From: Heliopora coerulea
Taxonomy: Eukaryota; Cnidaria; Anthozoa; Scleralcyonacea; Helioporidae
Length of the DNA: 64,000 nucleotides
Direction of reading: 5' to 3'
Assembly: GCA_030142905.1 (NCBI GenBank)
Contig: JASJOG010000066.1
Location: forward strand, 620,001-684,000
Shown piece after piece: positions 20,224-32,349 of the stretch (its first letter is position 1; each line of letters begins with the position of its first letter). The notes beneath the pieces are model-generated. The model saw only the letters and a program-made list of their open reading frames with translations. It ran no database searches and was not told the DNA's origin. Made by a program: the position numbers and the translations under genes.

Positions 20224-21485
20224 TTTTCTTCCAAATACGGCTTGTGCTGACCATTAAATGCTTACCGTACTGTTAAAAGCCGCGAGATGAAAATGGGTAT
20301 TGTTATCAGAAACAAGGGATTTTAAACACGCAGGGAAGCTGCTTTTCTCTTCAAAATGTCCGAAAAAAGTTTATTTTTGGCAGGTTGTATGTCTTGAAGG
20401 GATCATATAAATTAGCCGCAACAATGCAAACCTGCAGGTAAGATATACGGAGAAAGTCCTGTTATACAATTTAATCATTGACGCGTTTAGTCATTTAGTC
20501 GTTTTAATTTAAGACTATGTCAATTAAAGTCGACAAATTTCCAACATAAAAAATCTTTAAGATTTTTTCTTACCTGGAAAGAATGGCCTTTGGTACTAGT
20601 ACATGATTTGAAGGGCCGACAATATATTTGTCACGTCGTAATAATGTGCTCCTTCGCGCGTGACCTTGACTTCTTTACTGTGACTGTCACAATTGTTCTG
20701 ACCGATTGATGAGTTAGAGTAAGTTGACAAGAATTGAGTATAATAATCATGTTACTTGACCTTGATCATCATTTCTCGTAACTTTTGTTCTCTATGAAAG
20801 TATAAAGTATAAACGAGATTTACGAGAAATGAGATCAGAGTCCGTGCATATGTGAATTAATGCAATCACAGGAATCTTAACAAAACTTAATATCCTGAAG
20901 GAATGCTGCGTCGTTTCCATGCATAGTTGCTATAAACCAAATAAATTTCAAACCTTAAGACATTCCAGCTCTCCAAATGCACAGTAACATGACAAATGCT
21001 GTTGACATAGTATTCTTAATTTAAGTTTATGATCGTCCTTTTTTAGGCAGTTTCATGACTGGTTTGAATTTCCTACTTTTCATTGTATTGACCATGTTCT
21101 GATAATTGCCAAAACCGATATTAAAATTTAAAAAGGGCCTATGGGAAGCCAACATCACACACAAGAAATTCCATTAGCTTTAGGTCATTATTGGCAACAA
21201 AAATGAGCATCGTAATTGTATGCAAGCTTGACCACAAATAATCCAGTAAAACTGCACTTTTTAAATTGCGAACTATATTAAATACATAATTACAAGTCAC
21301 CTATACTTTTGTACCTGGAGTTAATTATAACTCAGTTTAAAAATCTATAGAAAACTGCAGTAAATAGATAAATGTTAAGTACCAGTTTTTCTCTTTCTTA
21401 TGGTGCCTTTCTTCTTTCAATAAATACCCAAATGTAAAAGTTAGCAATTGTAAATACCATATCACGTTGATGTGAGTGGCCAAAA

Positions 21486-21752
21486 ATGCTTTTCTTTGAT
21501 AGGTATTTCTGGCAGGGTTCTTGGCTCAAGTTGAAAATATTGTTAATTAGTAAAGTAAAAGGGAAGTCACTGGAACAAATAAATAATTCTTTTCATTATC
21601 AGAGAAAAGAAAACATCCAGCTTATTTATTCCTTATATATACCACATACGTACCAGATTATAATTAAACTCCACTTATCCTTTGACAAGTTTACTGCTGA
21701 GAATCCAGGCATTCTGTTTTGCACTTCTTCGCTTCATCTTTGGAAGAGGTAA
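21486..21752 (+). CDS. Small conserved open frame, doubtful
   Basis: An ATG-started frame of 88 codons with MLFFDRYFWQGSW at its start and FCTSSLHLWKR at its end. The copy at 43583 differs at about three bases, fewer than nearby DNA seems to. There is no signal peptide, domain or family I recognise. It may simply be a slowly diverging stretch, and the terminal AGGTAAGT could also be a splice donor. Confidence 0.2.
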   Translation: MLFFDRYFWQGSWLKLKILLISKVKGKSLEQINNSFHYQRKENIQLIYSLYIPHTYQIIIKLHLSFDKFTAENPGILFCTSSLHLWKR

Positions 21753-22733
21753 GTGATCTTGGAAAGATTTTTAACATATTGTAATACAAAAACATTGAGC
21801 TATTTTAATAATTACTACACTTTGTTATCAGTATCTTTGTTCTCATGCATTAACAGAATTTCAGCTACATACGTAACAAAAAGGCTGGAGGACTTAAGGT
21901 TATCTTATCTGAACTGATCCAATTTTGGCGCCCAAGCTTTGAACGATAGATATAGTTCAGTCATTGATCATTTGGAAATCGAGGGTTAGAATCATGAACA
22001 CTTACAGGGACAAATTACATGCTATGAAACTCTTTAATGTCTTATATAAAGCAACATCTTGAAACACATCTTTAAGACAAGTGGGACAATTCAACCCGTT
22101 TTATCGAGAACTTTTTTATTCTTATTATACCAACTTGGCAAGATACGTTTCTATATGTCTGTTTTTGATGAAATATAATCTATATTGCCTTTTTCCGTCG
22201 TCATAGTGCATGGATTTTAGTTATATTTAAAATCGAACTGGAGTGCTTTGTCAGATTTCAAACACGAGGCAATAGCCTGATAACCAAAACTTTTTTCGCA
22301 GTCGTCTTTAAAGGCGAGGAGGATAACTTAACACAATAAATTTGTTATCGTTCGTCTGAGTACTGAGAGCGTCATGTCAATGAACATGGAGATGTCCTGG
22401 TATTCTCAGAGATAGGCCCGAAGAATGTTTCCAAAAATGTCACTGAAGCCAGCTTTAGGGAGAATATAGAGTCACAACGACCGTAATGTTTGTATAAGCC
22501 AAGAGTACTTGACTAAAATATTGCGGTTATAATATGAAGATTGGTTGGTAGAGCTCAAGATTGCATTTTCGTTAGTTTTGTTTCTTATTTACACCGTATA
22601 TTGTGAGCTTTTGTCGGTATTCTAATAACGTAAGACGTGCTGTCGCATTTTGAATCTAGTAGACCCTACACACTTAGTGATAAGATCGATTTTATGACTG
22701 TTGTTGCAAGACGGATTTCTTTTATTGCTAGAA

Positions 22734-22835
22734 ATGCTGTCTATTCGCTTTCTTTTGATGGCTATGGTGTTCGGTTTGTTTCTCACAGAGACACATCAAG
22801 CTGTTTGTGGTGGGCCAACTGCGACTTGTCTTGAG
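22734..22835 (+). CDS. Signal-peptide exon of a secreted peptide gene (copy 1)
   Basis: ATG at 22734 opens 34 codons ending at a GTAAGC donor (22836). The product starts MLSIRFLLMAMVFGLFLTET, a clear hydrophobic secretion signal, followed by AVCGGPTATC with two cysteines. The exon ends in phase 0. The copy at 44829 keeps frame and donor. The remaining exon or exons were not identified with confidence. A C-terminal candidate is the frame ending WCNLAKSC near 26980-27021, but its phase could not be linked. I recognise no family. Confidence 0.6.
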
Positions 22836-23524
22836 GTAAGCGTAATAAAGTCTCTAATGACTTCGAAGCATTTTATTGTGTGCATATCAACATCAAAACG
22901 ATCGATTGGTCTTCAACTATGGGGAACAAATTACAAAGAACCTAGACAAGTTGTGGGTGATCAACAAAGTTCGATAAACTTTCGTCCTCTAAATAGCATC
23001 ATTGGAAACAAAAGTATTTGTAACAAAATTGTTGGCATCTTAATATGAATAAGCCATGGGAGAGATACCCCTGGTGGCCGACTATCACAAATTAGCTCGG
23101 AAATTAGGTTTAGCCATTGTATTGTTTTCACGTGAAGCGCAACAGGGGCTTGTTCATTATCGGTGACGTAGTTTCATGGCAACGTTGCAGTATTGTCAAA
23201 AAGACAGGGATTATCAGCTTTGCCTGAAAGAACCGTTGTATGTACACTTATAAAACTCATTGATAATTCATGAAGAAAGAACAAAAGAATTTAAAGTTGA
23301 ATCAGTTGTTGTAAACGTGATTCAACCACTAGTGGTTGTATAACGAAAAGGTCAGAGAATAAAATCAATAAATAACACAAGAAAGTCACGCATAGCAGGA
23401 AGAGATCATGAAATGCCAGGTGAGATAACCACTAGTGGTTGTATCACCTGGTATATTTGATATGACAAGGACGCTCATGTTGTCAACATTACATACAGAT
23501 ACATATACATGTACATGCAGATTT

Positions 23525-23722
23525 CATAGGCGTAGGAAAAGGCGGTTGACCGCACGGGTACGTGCTCCCCAATATTTACTACAGTCACTTTTTCTTGTAA
23601 TGTAGTTCATTAAGTTGGACCAAAAAATTTGCTGTAAATAAATGTTTGTAATTATCATTTGTTTATGCTCTTTATATTCTTTTGTGAAACTGCTCTCAAG
23701 TTAGTTGGTTCCTACGCCTCTG
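23525..23722. mobile_element. MITE with AGGCGTAGGAA inverted ends (copy 1)
   Basis: The left end CATAGGCGTAGGAA is inverted at the right end (TTCCTACGCCTCTG). GATTT occurs directly on both sides (23520-23524 and 23723-23727). It is present in both tandem copies, so it is older than the duplication. Confidence 0.6.
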
Positions 23723-23945
23723 GATTTATCAGAGCATGTGTTTGGACAGGCACGGATACACTAGCATGTCTGTGTAGGTGTATATGTATGTTAGAAAGAA
23801 CTAACCTGAACTCATTTAGCCATCTTATGCGTTAATCTTAAAACATTAAAATTGCATAAAATCCCACTTGTTAATATCCCTGCCAACAAAAGTATTAAAT
23901 TTGTGTATCTAAAATCTCTCACTTTCTGTCGGGTTTTAAAGACTT

Positions 23946-24216
23946 AAGAAAGATCCACTTGGCCATCACCAAGGAAGTGAGCCTACAAATGCTCATGTGG
24001 CTTGCCACGATAGCCCTTACTATACAGATTAAGATAATTCATGTGATTATTGAAGATCTTACGAAAGGAATCGACAATGCCACCTATATAAAGCTTGTTA
24101 CATCTCTTACAGTAAGCTTTATCCGGAGCACATGCAGGACTTGGGAAAGGAATGCTTCCAAAAAAGGTGGTGGACAATGCTCCCACCAAGAAAAAGTTTG
24201 AAATTAATATATACAC
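23946..24216 (-). pseudogene. Penelope-like element remnant, GIY-YIG domain (copy 1)
   Basis: On the minus strand the frame reads DKAYCKRCNKLYIGGIVDSF then NNHMN, matching the zinc-knuckle and YIG segment of PLE endonucleases. The usual T after YIG is lost, and the frame ends early. It is decayed and present in both tandem copies. Confidence 0.6.
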
Positions 24217-24506
24217 ACTATGAGATCGACTTCGAGTTTGAGTCGTATTAGAAATGACTTATGCAACAAGTTTTGTTATTTTTTGTTTATTTTTAACGTC
24301 TACAAACATATACTCGTCGAATAACTTAACGTACATAGTTCATCCTTTGAAAAGGGCATCTTTCCTTACTACAAAGCCAGCTATAGACTTGTAATTTAGA
24401 CGAGAGAAATCCTGAAGTCTTTCGAAGACAAGTCTTTGATTTCTACACATAGGATAGTGAGGAAAATAACATAAAAGTTCAAAGGTTGGTAACTGTCGTG
24501 ACTGAC

Positions 24507-24606
24507 CGCAAAGAATTCGAACGTTTCGAGCTAACGCCCTTCGTCAGGACACGTTTCAATATTGGACGAAGGGCTTTAGCTCGAAACGTTAGAATTCTTT
24601 GCGATC
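24507..24606. repeat. Palindromic Penelope-like element ends (copy 1)
   Basis: CGCAAAGAATTCGAACGTTT and its inverse GTTAGAATTCTTTGCG flank the two GACGAAGGGC/GCCCTTCGTC blocks. Read on the minus strand the left half gives CTGACGA, a GGGC/GCTC hairpin and GAAACG, a hammerhead-like order. Confidence 0.7.
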
Positions 24607-24875
24607 ATTCACGACATTTACCAACGTATGAACTTACTATCTTTATATGATAGTGGGGAAAATATAGGATTGAGAGGTCTCTGTGGTGGTATGTTTTAAT
24701 ATAGGGACTCTTTTACTCTGTATAATGAAACATATTGACGTGACAACGTAAATTAGAAATTATGACTTCTGGGAACAAAAGGAATGAGATGTCGACGAAA
24801 TCTTTCGATTATTCTAGTTCCAAGATGCTGCGCGCACTGATTTTATTTAAGTGAGAGAGGTTCCAGGGCAACGGG

Positions 24876-24963
24876 AATAGTAATAGTAAAAGTAATAGTA
24901 ATAGTAATAGTAAAAGTAATAGTAATAGTAATAGTAATAGTAATAGTAATAATAGTAATAATT
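24876..24963. repeat. (AATAGT)n microsatellite at the 3' end of a minus-strand LINE (copy 1)
   Basis: Units AATAGT, AAAAGT and AATAAT. It lies directly downstream of a minus-strand LINE reverse transcriptase C-terminus, as expected for non-LTR elements with microsatellite tails. Confidence 0.8.
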
Positions 24964-25645
24964 TATTTATAGTCGAATACGTAAGGAGTGGTCGCCCAAT
25001 CACCCGAGGTATAAGCTCATGTTAAAAACGTTCCACAAAAACCACGATTATAAAAATTAATTTTGCGCAATCATCAAGGAAAAGAAAATGATAAGAAGAA
25101 GAATATCTGTATGTTACAAGCTAAAAATTACGAAGAGCTACCGCAAAAACATACTGCTATAGATAAGACAATGTTATGAAGTTTCTTTTTAAAAAGCGCT
25201 ATCGAATTAGACTATTTTATGTCCTCTGGCAAATTATTCCATAAATGATATACAATATAACTAAAAGGATTATGTAGATATGTAGTATTATATGCTGGTT
25301 GATTAACTTTAAATCTACTATTCCTGAAATTGCAATTTACAGTACGAGATGTAAAGAAACCTGAAATTTACGTAGGTCCATTTTCTTTAAAACATTTAAA
25401 AAGATTGTCAAAGATTGGACATATCTTCTGTGTTTAAGCATTCTCATGTTAATTCGGTTCAGAGCTGTTTCGTAATCTGTTAACCACGGAATCTTTAACA
25501 ATGTTTTAATGGCATAGTGATTCACGGCTTCCAATTTCTTTGATTGATATTTACCAATTCCAATCAGTATTGGGCTGCAATATTCTAGGTGTGGGAAAAC
25601 GTAAGGTTTATAGATACATACTGCGATATATTAAACTCCTAAGAT
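24964..25645 (-). pseudogene. Non-LTR retrotransposon (CR1/L2-like) reverse transcriptase C-terminus (copy 1)
   Basis: Read on the minus strand: YCSPILIGIGKYQSKKLEAV, then NRINMRMLKHRRYVQSLTIF, then (after a frame change) NTTYLHNPFSYIVYHLWNNL. These correspond to the thumb and tail pattern of CR1/L2-type reverse transcriptases (YCSP, RR..., SF...WN.LP). Stops and a frameshift show decay. There is no upstream catalytic part. Both tandem copies share it. Confidence 0.75.
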
Positions 25646-26344
25646 GCGTCCCTCTTCATATAGGTGGCATGGTTAATTAACAAGTGGATGGTTCAGATAA
25701 AACTTTATAAGTTCTCTTTTGAAGCATGCGTTGATATTGTCAAAATTTAAGCGTAAAGATATATCTACACAATGATTAATGCTAGAATACTTTTTTGCAG
25801 TTTAATAAGTAGAGCTGGGAATCTTATACATAGAAACTATTCTCAACCGTTTTAGAAGAGAGATGTATCGGTGCAACAGATCGACATTCCTGGATCAAAA
25901 AGCGGCAGACCATGGAAACGTTTCACTCGTGATATTAAAAGAAACCACATTGGACAAACATAGTATACCTTGGGAACCAACTGAGCAAGAAAGTTAACTT
26001 ATCGTTATCAATACCATTCTTGTATTTTTTAATGATTAACGTTGTTTATTTGTCTGTAATTGTATCGTTCGGCTTTTAACCACATTAATCGAGTATATTA
26101 GCCATTAAATGATTTGATTGAATTCATCTATTTTATGCTTATGACACAAACTTGCCGACATATATTGTTTTTAGGTCAGTTTTATAGTAAGATTATATAA
26201 TTTACTTTGCATTTTTGTCGTTGTCAATGTGAGTGATTTTTAATAATATTTATACTTTGGGCAGTCATTTAAAGGAGAGGAGCCAAGTGTAAGACTACAG
26301 TAGTCGAAGGATGTCATGATCTTAGGAATTGTTTTTGATTTATA

Positions 26345-26580
26345 TAATAAGTATCATAAGCGTACAAGACAGATTTCAACTGTCGGGCCTGAGGCCTGTT
26401 GCCCGAAAATTTTCTTCGTCGTCCGAATTTTCAAAATGAACCATCTACTATGCCATGCCTTCAACAAAGCTGCACTAATTATTTTACGCAACATCAATCG
26501 ACAATACGTTAAGTCTAAAAGTATACAAATGCTGCTTGAAATTATCTTCCCAAACTCATTGATAATTCATAAATTATCGT
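26345..26580. repeat. Dispersed repeat fragment (copy 1)
   Basis: Related to 18935-19065 through ATCATAAGCGTACAAGACAG and GAGGCCTGTTGCCCGAAAAT. An 88-codon open frame overlaps it by chance. I do not recognise the class. Confidence 0.5.
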
Positions 26581-27024
26581 AGCCAAAATTTGAACGCACA
26601 CCACGTGAAGTCCATGTATTTTGATACCCAATAAAAACCTGCAGGAAAATCCTTAGTGATCTAAATCACATTTCTTAATTTATAAGTTCTTATCAATGAA
26701 AAGATTATACCATAAATAAACGCGAATAATCGTTCGAGAAACTAGTTCAAACCCTCTGTTTATCGTGTTTCATCACGGGACGCCAAACACTCTTGTTTTC
26801 TCGTGTTTGGAGGCTCTGATGAAAAACTCATACTCGTGTTTCAACAATTACATCACTTTGCGTCCTCGGAGTTTCTATTGCCAATCATGAAATATAAACT
26901 GCAATTTTTTCGATATGCAAAGGGGGAAGCCACGGCTCCCAAGGTTCCTCCTCCTCTACGTCCAGGGCACTTCCAGACTAAGTGGTGTAATCTCGCTAAG
27001 AGTTGTGCCGAGACACAGTAGGAG

Positions 27025-28690
27025 ATCGCCACGTTTTTACTTTAACCATCCAATAGTGAATCAACTTTATACAATGAAGATATGAAGGTATAATTTGTTT
27101 GATATCGATTGATTATTTAATTTAAAAGGTTTGGTCATAAGTGCATACGATAATATTGTGGTGGTTCTGAGGTTCATATTGAGACAGGATTCAGTTGCGA
27201 CATTACTGAATGTTCCAAGTTTTGTGACAGTGTAAAATTCAGATTTATTGATAATTACTTAAATACGGTTATATCGAAAGACGTTTTAGAGAAATAGAAG
27301 CTGATGATTTAGAGATGTCATTATCGAAATTTACACAATATGTTGGATTAACCTTGCCAATTTTAACAGCTCCTGTATGCACTCAAGAAAAGCAATTAAA
27401 GCTTCAGTCAAATTTTGTAATGTTGTGATCCCTGGTTAATGTATCAGCAACTTTAACATTTGAACTGTCGTAAGGATTTAGTGTGAATTGAAAAGAAACT
27501 TATTAGTTAATTGAAGTTGAACTGTTTGTTTATAAACCCAATACATTCTGTGTTAACCCTTTGAGAGTCAGGGTCCTGTATTCAGGAAATTAAGAACAAA
27601 AGAAGAAGTAAAAGAACAAAGCGAAAACAATGAACGAACAATGACCAAAATAAATCGAATTCAACCTTTAAAGGGTTAAAATTTTGTTAAAGCCTAGTCA
27701 TTTTGTGGTCTGATACTCAGATGAGGTTCTTGTAAAATTTCTTGAATAAGGTCAATGGTTTCTGGATTTTAAACAGAAAAGGTGACCTATTAATTTGCAC
27801 ATCAACCAAACTACTGGTTCAATGAACTCAAATTTAAATAACAACTGTCTGCTGCCTTGTCTCTTACTTCACTCTATGAATCGTGCAAGTTAAAGTGTAA
27901 GTTCAAACAATTTTTAAGGCTCTCTCGTCCAACTTTATATCACTTTTAAATTTTCAAAATGCCCTTGCCTTGTTTGCCACATTTGCTTGATTAATCAGCC
28001 GTAACTTTTTCATCCTTATGTTACCCCACCAAAAATGTGACCATTGCCTGGCTTATTCACCCACTGAACGTACCACTTCTTATGATTGTAGCACGTTAAA
28101 TGTCGTGGAATGCTCCTGTGATGGCCAGGGATAATTTGTCCAAGAATATTGCAAATAAGCTCGTGCAACTCTTGTTCAAATTGTCCATGTCTTCATGTAA
28201 TTATTTCTTAAATCAATTCCCACAGGCTTAATCAATAGCTTTTGGGAGACATCTTTCAAATTTTGAATTAGCTGTTAAAAGACAAGTAATTGAGGTCCTT
28301 GGTCATTTAAACTTCAGTATTCTTTGAGGTGTATCGAAACTGATGAAACGAATCCTTGCTTGCTTGATCAAAAATCTTTCTTGAGATACGAAACAGGACT
28401 ATGGAAGATGCTTTTATCGTGCTCAAGAGACGTTTTCATGGTAGTAAGTCAAGGTTTCTAAGGGAATGAGATCGATGGTGAGTTGCATTTTAGCGTTTGA
28501 TCTTCGTTACAGGTGAGCATGATTATTTAGAAAACTACCTCGTTCATCTTTTGAATTAGGCTTTCAATTTCAAGGTTTTCTTACTTTCTGGACAGTTGTT
28601 GGATGAGCAAATTTGCTACGTCGAAACTAGAACAAGATTTGGTACAAGTGTAGTTTAGCAGATACTAATATAACGGTGATTGTATCGCAG
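27025..28690. other. Non-coding sequence in copy 1
   Basis: No gene recognised. It contains the empty target site TTTTAAGGCTCT (27912-27923) of the Penelope composite found in copy 2. Confidence 0.5.
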
Positions 28691-28696
28691 TCTCAC

Positions 28697-28727
28697 CCTA
28701 ATAAAAACCCTAAGCCTAACCCTAACC
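28697..28727. repeat. Short telomere-like tract (copy 1)
   Basis: CCCTAATAAAAACCCTAAGC and CTAACCCTAACC. Conserved at 57052-57079. Confidence 0.6.
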
Positions 28728-29778
28728 GGTCAGCGACACACTGGTCAGTGGTGTACGATAAACTGCAGTCTAGCCCACGATTTTAAGCTAATAAGAAAGA
28801 CCTTTGAAGCTAAATATGTCGGCACGGCTTACTGTCATTAGTTGTATTAAATCGGGTAGATTTGTTATGAATTTGTCGCGACTGGGAGGCGAAAAGGTCT
28901 GCGATTTAGGATTTTGTGACTTAGTTCGTAACAAACTTTGCTGAACTAGCTTTCTACATTGCTTATTTACTATTCTCGATCAGATATAGATCATGGTCAG
29001 GAGCAGGGTTTGAGTCGGAGTCATGGTCATGGTCATGTTCGTAATTGTGATGGAAGTGTTTACGGTAGCTATGACTTTGCGGTAGTGGACACTGGGGAAG
29101 AGTCAGAAGGTTTTGCACCCACCTTTTAATTTTCATTTCGTAGTATAGTGCACACGAATACACCAAGTTAGCTACGGGAAAGCATAAACAAAATATTTAG
29201 CAACTAGTGGGTACCCCTTTCGCATCCTCCTTGTCGCACTAAGCGTGCTGCAATCTGCCCACGTCCTGCACAGGCTAAATTTTTAGTGCAGCTGCTTGAA
29301 CTTGGACTCTCTTAACTCTTTACATTTAGTCCAAATCTGTCTCTAGTTGTTGCTCGTGTTGTTGATCTTGGCCTGTGCTTCTGCGTTTTGGATAAGTTAA
29401 GATCGTTTATTTCTGGATATTAGGAGTCTTGAAAAGGTTGTGGGTTTAATTTCCACCTGGGACTCAGATAATTTGCACTATATCTGTCAAAAGGCTCCCT
29501 AAATTGTCGTGAAGTCCACATGCCTTCAATTTTTTTTTGATTTTTGGGTTAATGAGAATCCACCTAGTTGAGAAAGTTGATGGATTGGCGCTATAAATTT
29601 GAAGAGAGAAAAAAATGGATGTTCTGGTTTATTAGGTGCATTGAGGGACCAGTGACATATCCTACCCATTTTACGTTTTCGTTGTCGGTGGTATCACAGT
29701 CAGTCGCTTCTTGTACCAACAAACCAGTCTCTCTTTTACCATTGAGCTTAGGCAGTTTTACCGACAGTATAATAAAAT

Positions 29779-30090
29779 GTTCTTTAATACGCTCTCATGC
29801 TATTTTACTTAGAAAAATTTTCTGAGTCCATGACGGGAATCGAACCCGTAACCTTCTGATTGCCGGTGAGATGCTCCAACCATTGAGCTACATAGATTCA
29901 GACTGTGAGCGAAGGTTGCATTTATGTACAGGTTCGTAATGATGGTAGACATGTGTACTGCCATTCTGCAAATCTCAATATGTCATCTCTAGAGCATCTC
30001 ACCGGTGATCAGAAGGTTACGGGTTCGATTCCCGTCAGGGACTCAGAATCTTTTTCTGAGTAAATTAGCTTAGGAGCGTATTAAAGAACA
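29779..30090. repeat. Fold-back tRNA-like repeat (copy 1)
   Basis: Arms 29779-29876 and 29992-30090 are inverted copies. Each contains the T-arm/B-box sequence GGGTTCGATTCCCGTCA. The left copy, read on the minus strand (29825-29897), extends to a full tRNA-like shape with A box TAGCTCAATGGTTGG and TTACGGGTTCGATTCCCGT. The base before the presumed anticodon is C instead of U and one anticodon-stem pair is missing, so it is probably a tRNA-derived SINE, not a working tRNA. Confidence 0.75.
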
Positions 30091-32349
30091 TATAACTATC
30101 AAGCTACCACATTTAACATCAAGGATCATAAAAATTCGGGTATGTTTATTCCATCGATTGTCAGTTTTAGTCACCAAATTACGAAAAAATGGGAAAGTTG
30201 CTCAGCCGAACACACGTTACATTCCTTTGGAGAATCAATTCCTTTGTCAGCTTATACGGTAGAAAGTCTTTTTATGACAGTAGAAATTGCCTTGCCTCGT
30301 GAAGTAGCTTCATTTTTCTTTTTGTAGTTTTTCTATTTTTTTTCTTTTTTACGTTTTCAATAGTAAACGAGCACAAAGAAATCGAAGGCTCAGTATGGCC
30401 ACCTCAAGGTGGTTGAAAACTGGAACTGTTGATCTCTGATTTTTGTTAGAGGTATCTCAATCTTATATGTGGAAAGAATACCGTTACACAAAAAAATCCG
30501 ATTTATTTTCACTTTCTTAAAAGCATCGAGTGCTGTCAATAAAGTTTACTTTTGTAGTTATTATTCTAACATTTTGTTTGATATTTGAAAACATACAAAT
30601 TGCTTTGAAGTGATCTCTGCAAAGGTAAAACAAATTTCAAGAAACCCCAAAAAGCACTGATAAACTGGGCGGAAATCACATCAAAACACAAACAGGTAAA
30701 ATAAAACTCATCTTTGTAATTACACGATAATTCAGTTTTTCCTCCCCACAAGGGTAGTTTTTTGAGAAAACTAAATCGTTTTCCTCGTTTTCCAGTGTTG
30801 ATTTCATTTTGATTTAAAATTGGGCTGCTTTTGGTTTGAGACCATTAGATGGAAAGCTATTCATGAATTGTCAAAATCAGTTTTTGATTGCATTATCTAA
30901 ATTCGCCTCTAAATTCTCACCAGTTTTCCTCTCTCAAGTGCTTTACCGGATCGTAGCTGCCAAATATGACTCTAAATTAAGTTTATTGAACAATTAAAAA
31001 TGATTGTTAGATGGCATCACACCCTCTTCTAAACCTCATCAGCCAAATATCCTGTTACTGTGCTAATTACATACACTCGAATGTTCCACCATGACCAGAA
31101 GCTTTGATTTTTGTCTTTAATCTGCGTTTTAGTTATTGAACTGTAACTTTCAAAGCTTATTTCTACAGACGTCTACAAATTTCTAGATACTACAACACTT
31201 TGCAGTGGTTAATCGATACCTTGCCATGGAATAAGTTCCTTGGAACAAAATCCTACTCAACTCTTTATGTAAAGACGTTCTCGTCAGTTCGACTATTAAA
31301 GTAATTAAGGAATCAAGTTTATGTTTATAAGTAACATGGAGATACATGATATTTCTCTAAATAATCCATTCATCATATCTTGGCTCATCTGTTCATTCCA
31401 AATGTGATTTCGAAACGTTTTCTCCTAGGCTCATCTTTGTCTTGTCCACTGGGATTGCTGTCTGTTCGTTGCACTTGAATCGCTCTTTTCTGTTTGAAAA
31501 ATGACATAATATCGTCACGAAAAAGGTTTAAGTTACCTTAAAAGAGAAAGAAGCCTTATACACGAGGGATTAACCCAGTAATTTTAGGCCTATATTATTA
31601 TATGATGAGCGTATTCGCGCATTTTAGATATGCTGGAAATGTTGGCATTTATGTACTAATGTATCAAGTATCTATGTAGATATGAACAAATTGATCAACA
31701 AATAGACGGCTCAAATGCTTATATTGATTTCCTGCACAGAAATTATAAACGTATTTAGATAGTGATCTATTTAAAAGAACATTTAAAAATGGGGAAGAAT
31801 AAACAATGGCGATGAGAGCTCTCGAATATATTATATGCTAGATCTCTAGGCAATAAGTTTTTATATTAAAAAATTAAGGATACGATGATGTTAATCATGG
31901 CAAACAATATCGTGCATGTCTTCAAAATTATCTACAGTAAAAAGCTAAAGAGTACAAATGAAGCTACATTGTCTCCATAGGTGCAACTTAGCCTCCAGTC
32001 CTCTTTGTTCTTAAGCGAAAAGCATTTGTTTACTTTAAAACACAGGACATTCAGCATCTGGAACAAGTCGAAAACATTTTACCTTCATTTCCTAAAGGTT
32101 TTTCCTTTACCAATTAAGGCACTTGGAAGTGATACCAAAAATAGCTGTGAATTGACGTAGAAGAATGGTTGTACTCTACCAAAAAACAACGAGAGAAGAA
32201 GGCACTGCTGTTCCAAGCGAAAGAATCGGATGAAGAATTTTTGCTCCTTGTTTTGCTGTTCTTTGGCAGAGTACTACCTTTAAACTTTTTCTAAGTCTTG
32301 GAGGTGAGTTTTTTACATATGCGATAAAATAATATTGAACAGGTACTTA
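30091..32349. other. Non-coding sequence in copy 1
   Basis: Conserved with copy 2 but without recognisable genes. Confidence 0.4.

Noticed and set aside
21486..21752. Confident protein gene call for the 88-codon frame conserved between copies
   Set aside because: No domain, signal or splice support. Conservation between recent duplicates is expected anyway, so it is listed only at low confidence.
24809..25003. Poly-leucine open frame on the minus strand
   Set aside because: Product of the AATAGT microsatellite.
26960..27021. Terminal exon of the 22734 signal-peptide gene (WCNLAKSC)
   Set aside because: Splice phase does not match exon 1 directly and no intermediate exon was found, so it is mentioned only as a possibility.
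28963..29166. His/Asp-rich minus-strand frame (also at 57314-57517)
   Set aside because: Starts without ATG, and the HDHDHD run comes from a CATGGT-type repeat. No signal or domain.
29825..29897. Functional tRNA gene
   Set aside because: The base before the presumed anticodon is not U, a stem pair is missing, and the sequence is embedded in a fold-back repeat. A SINE head is more likely.
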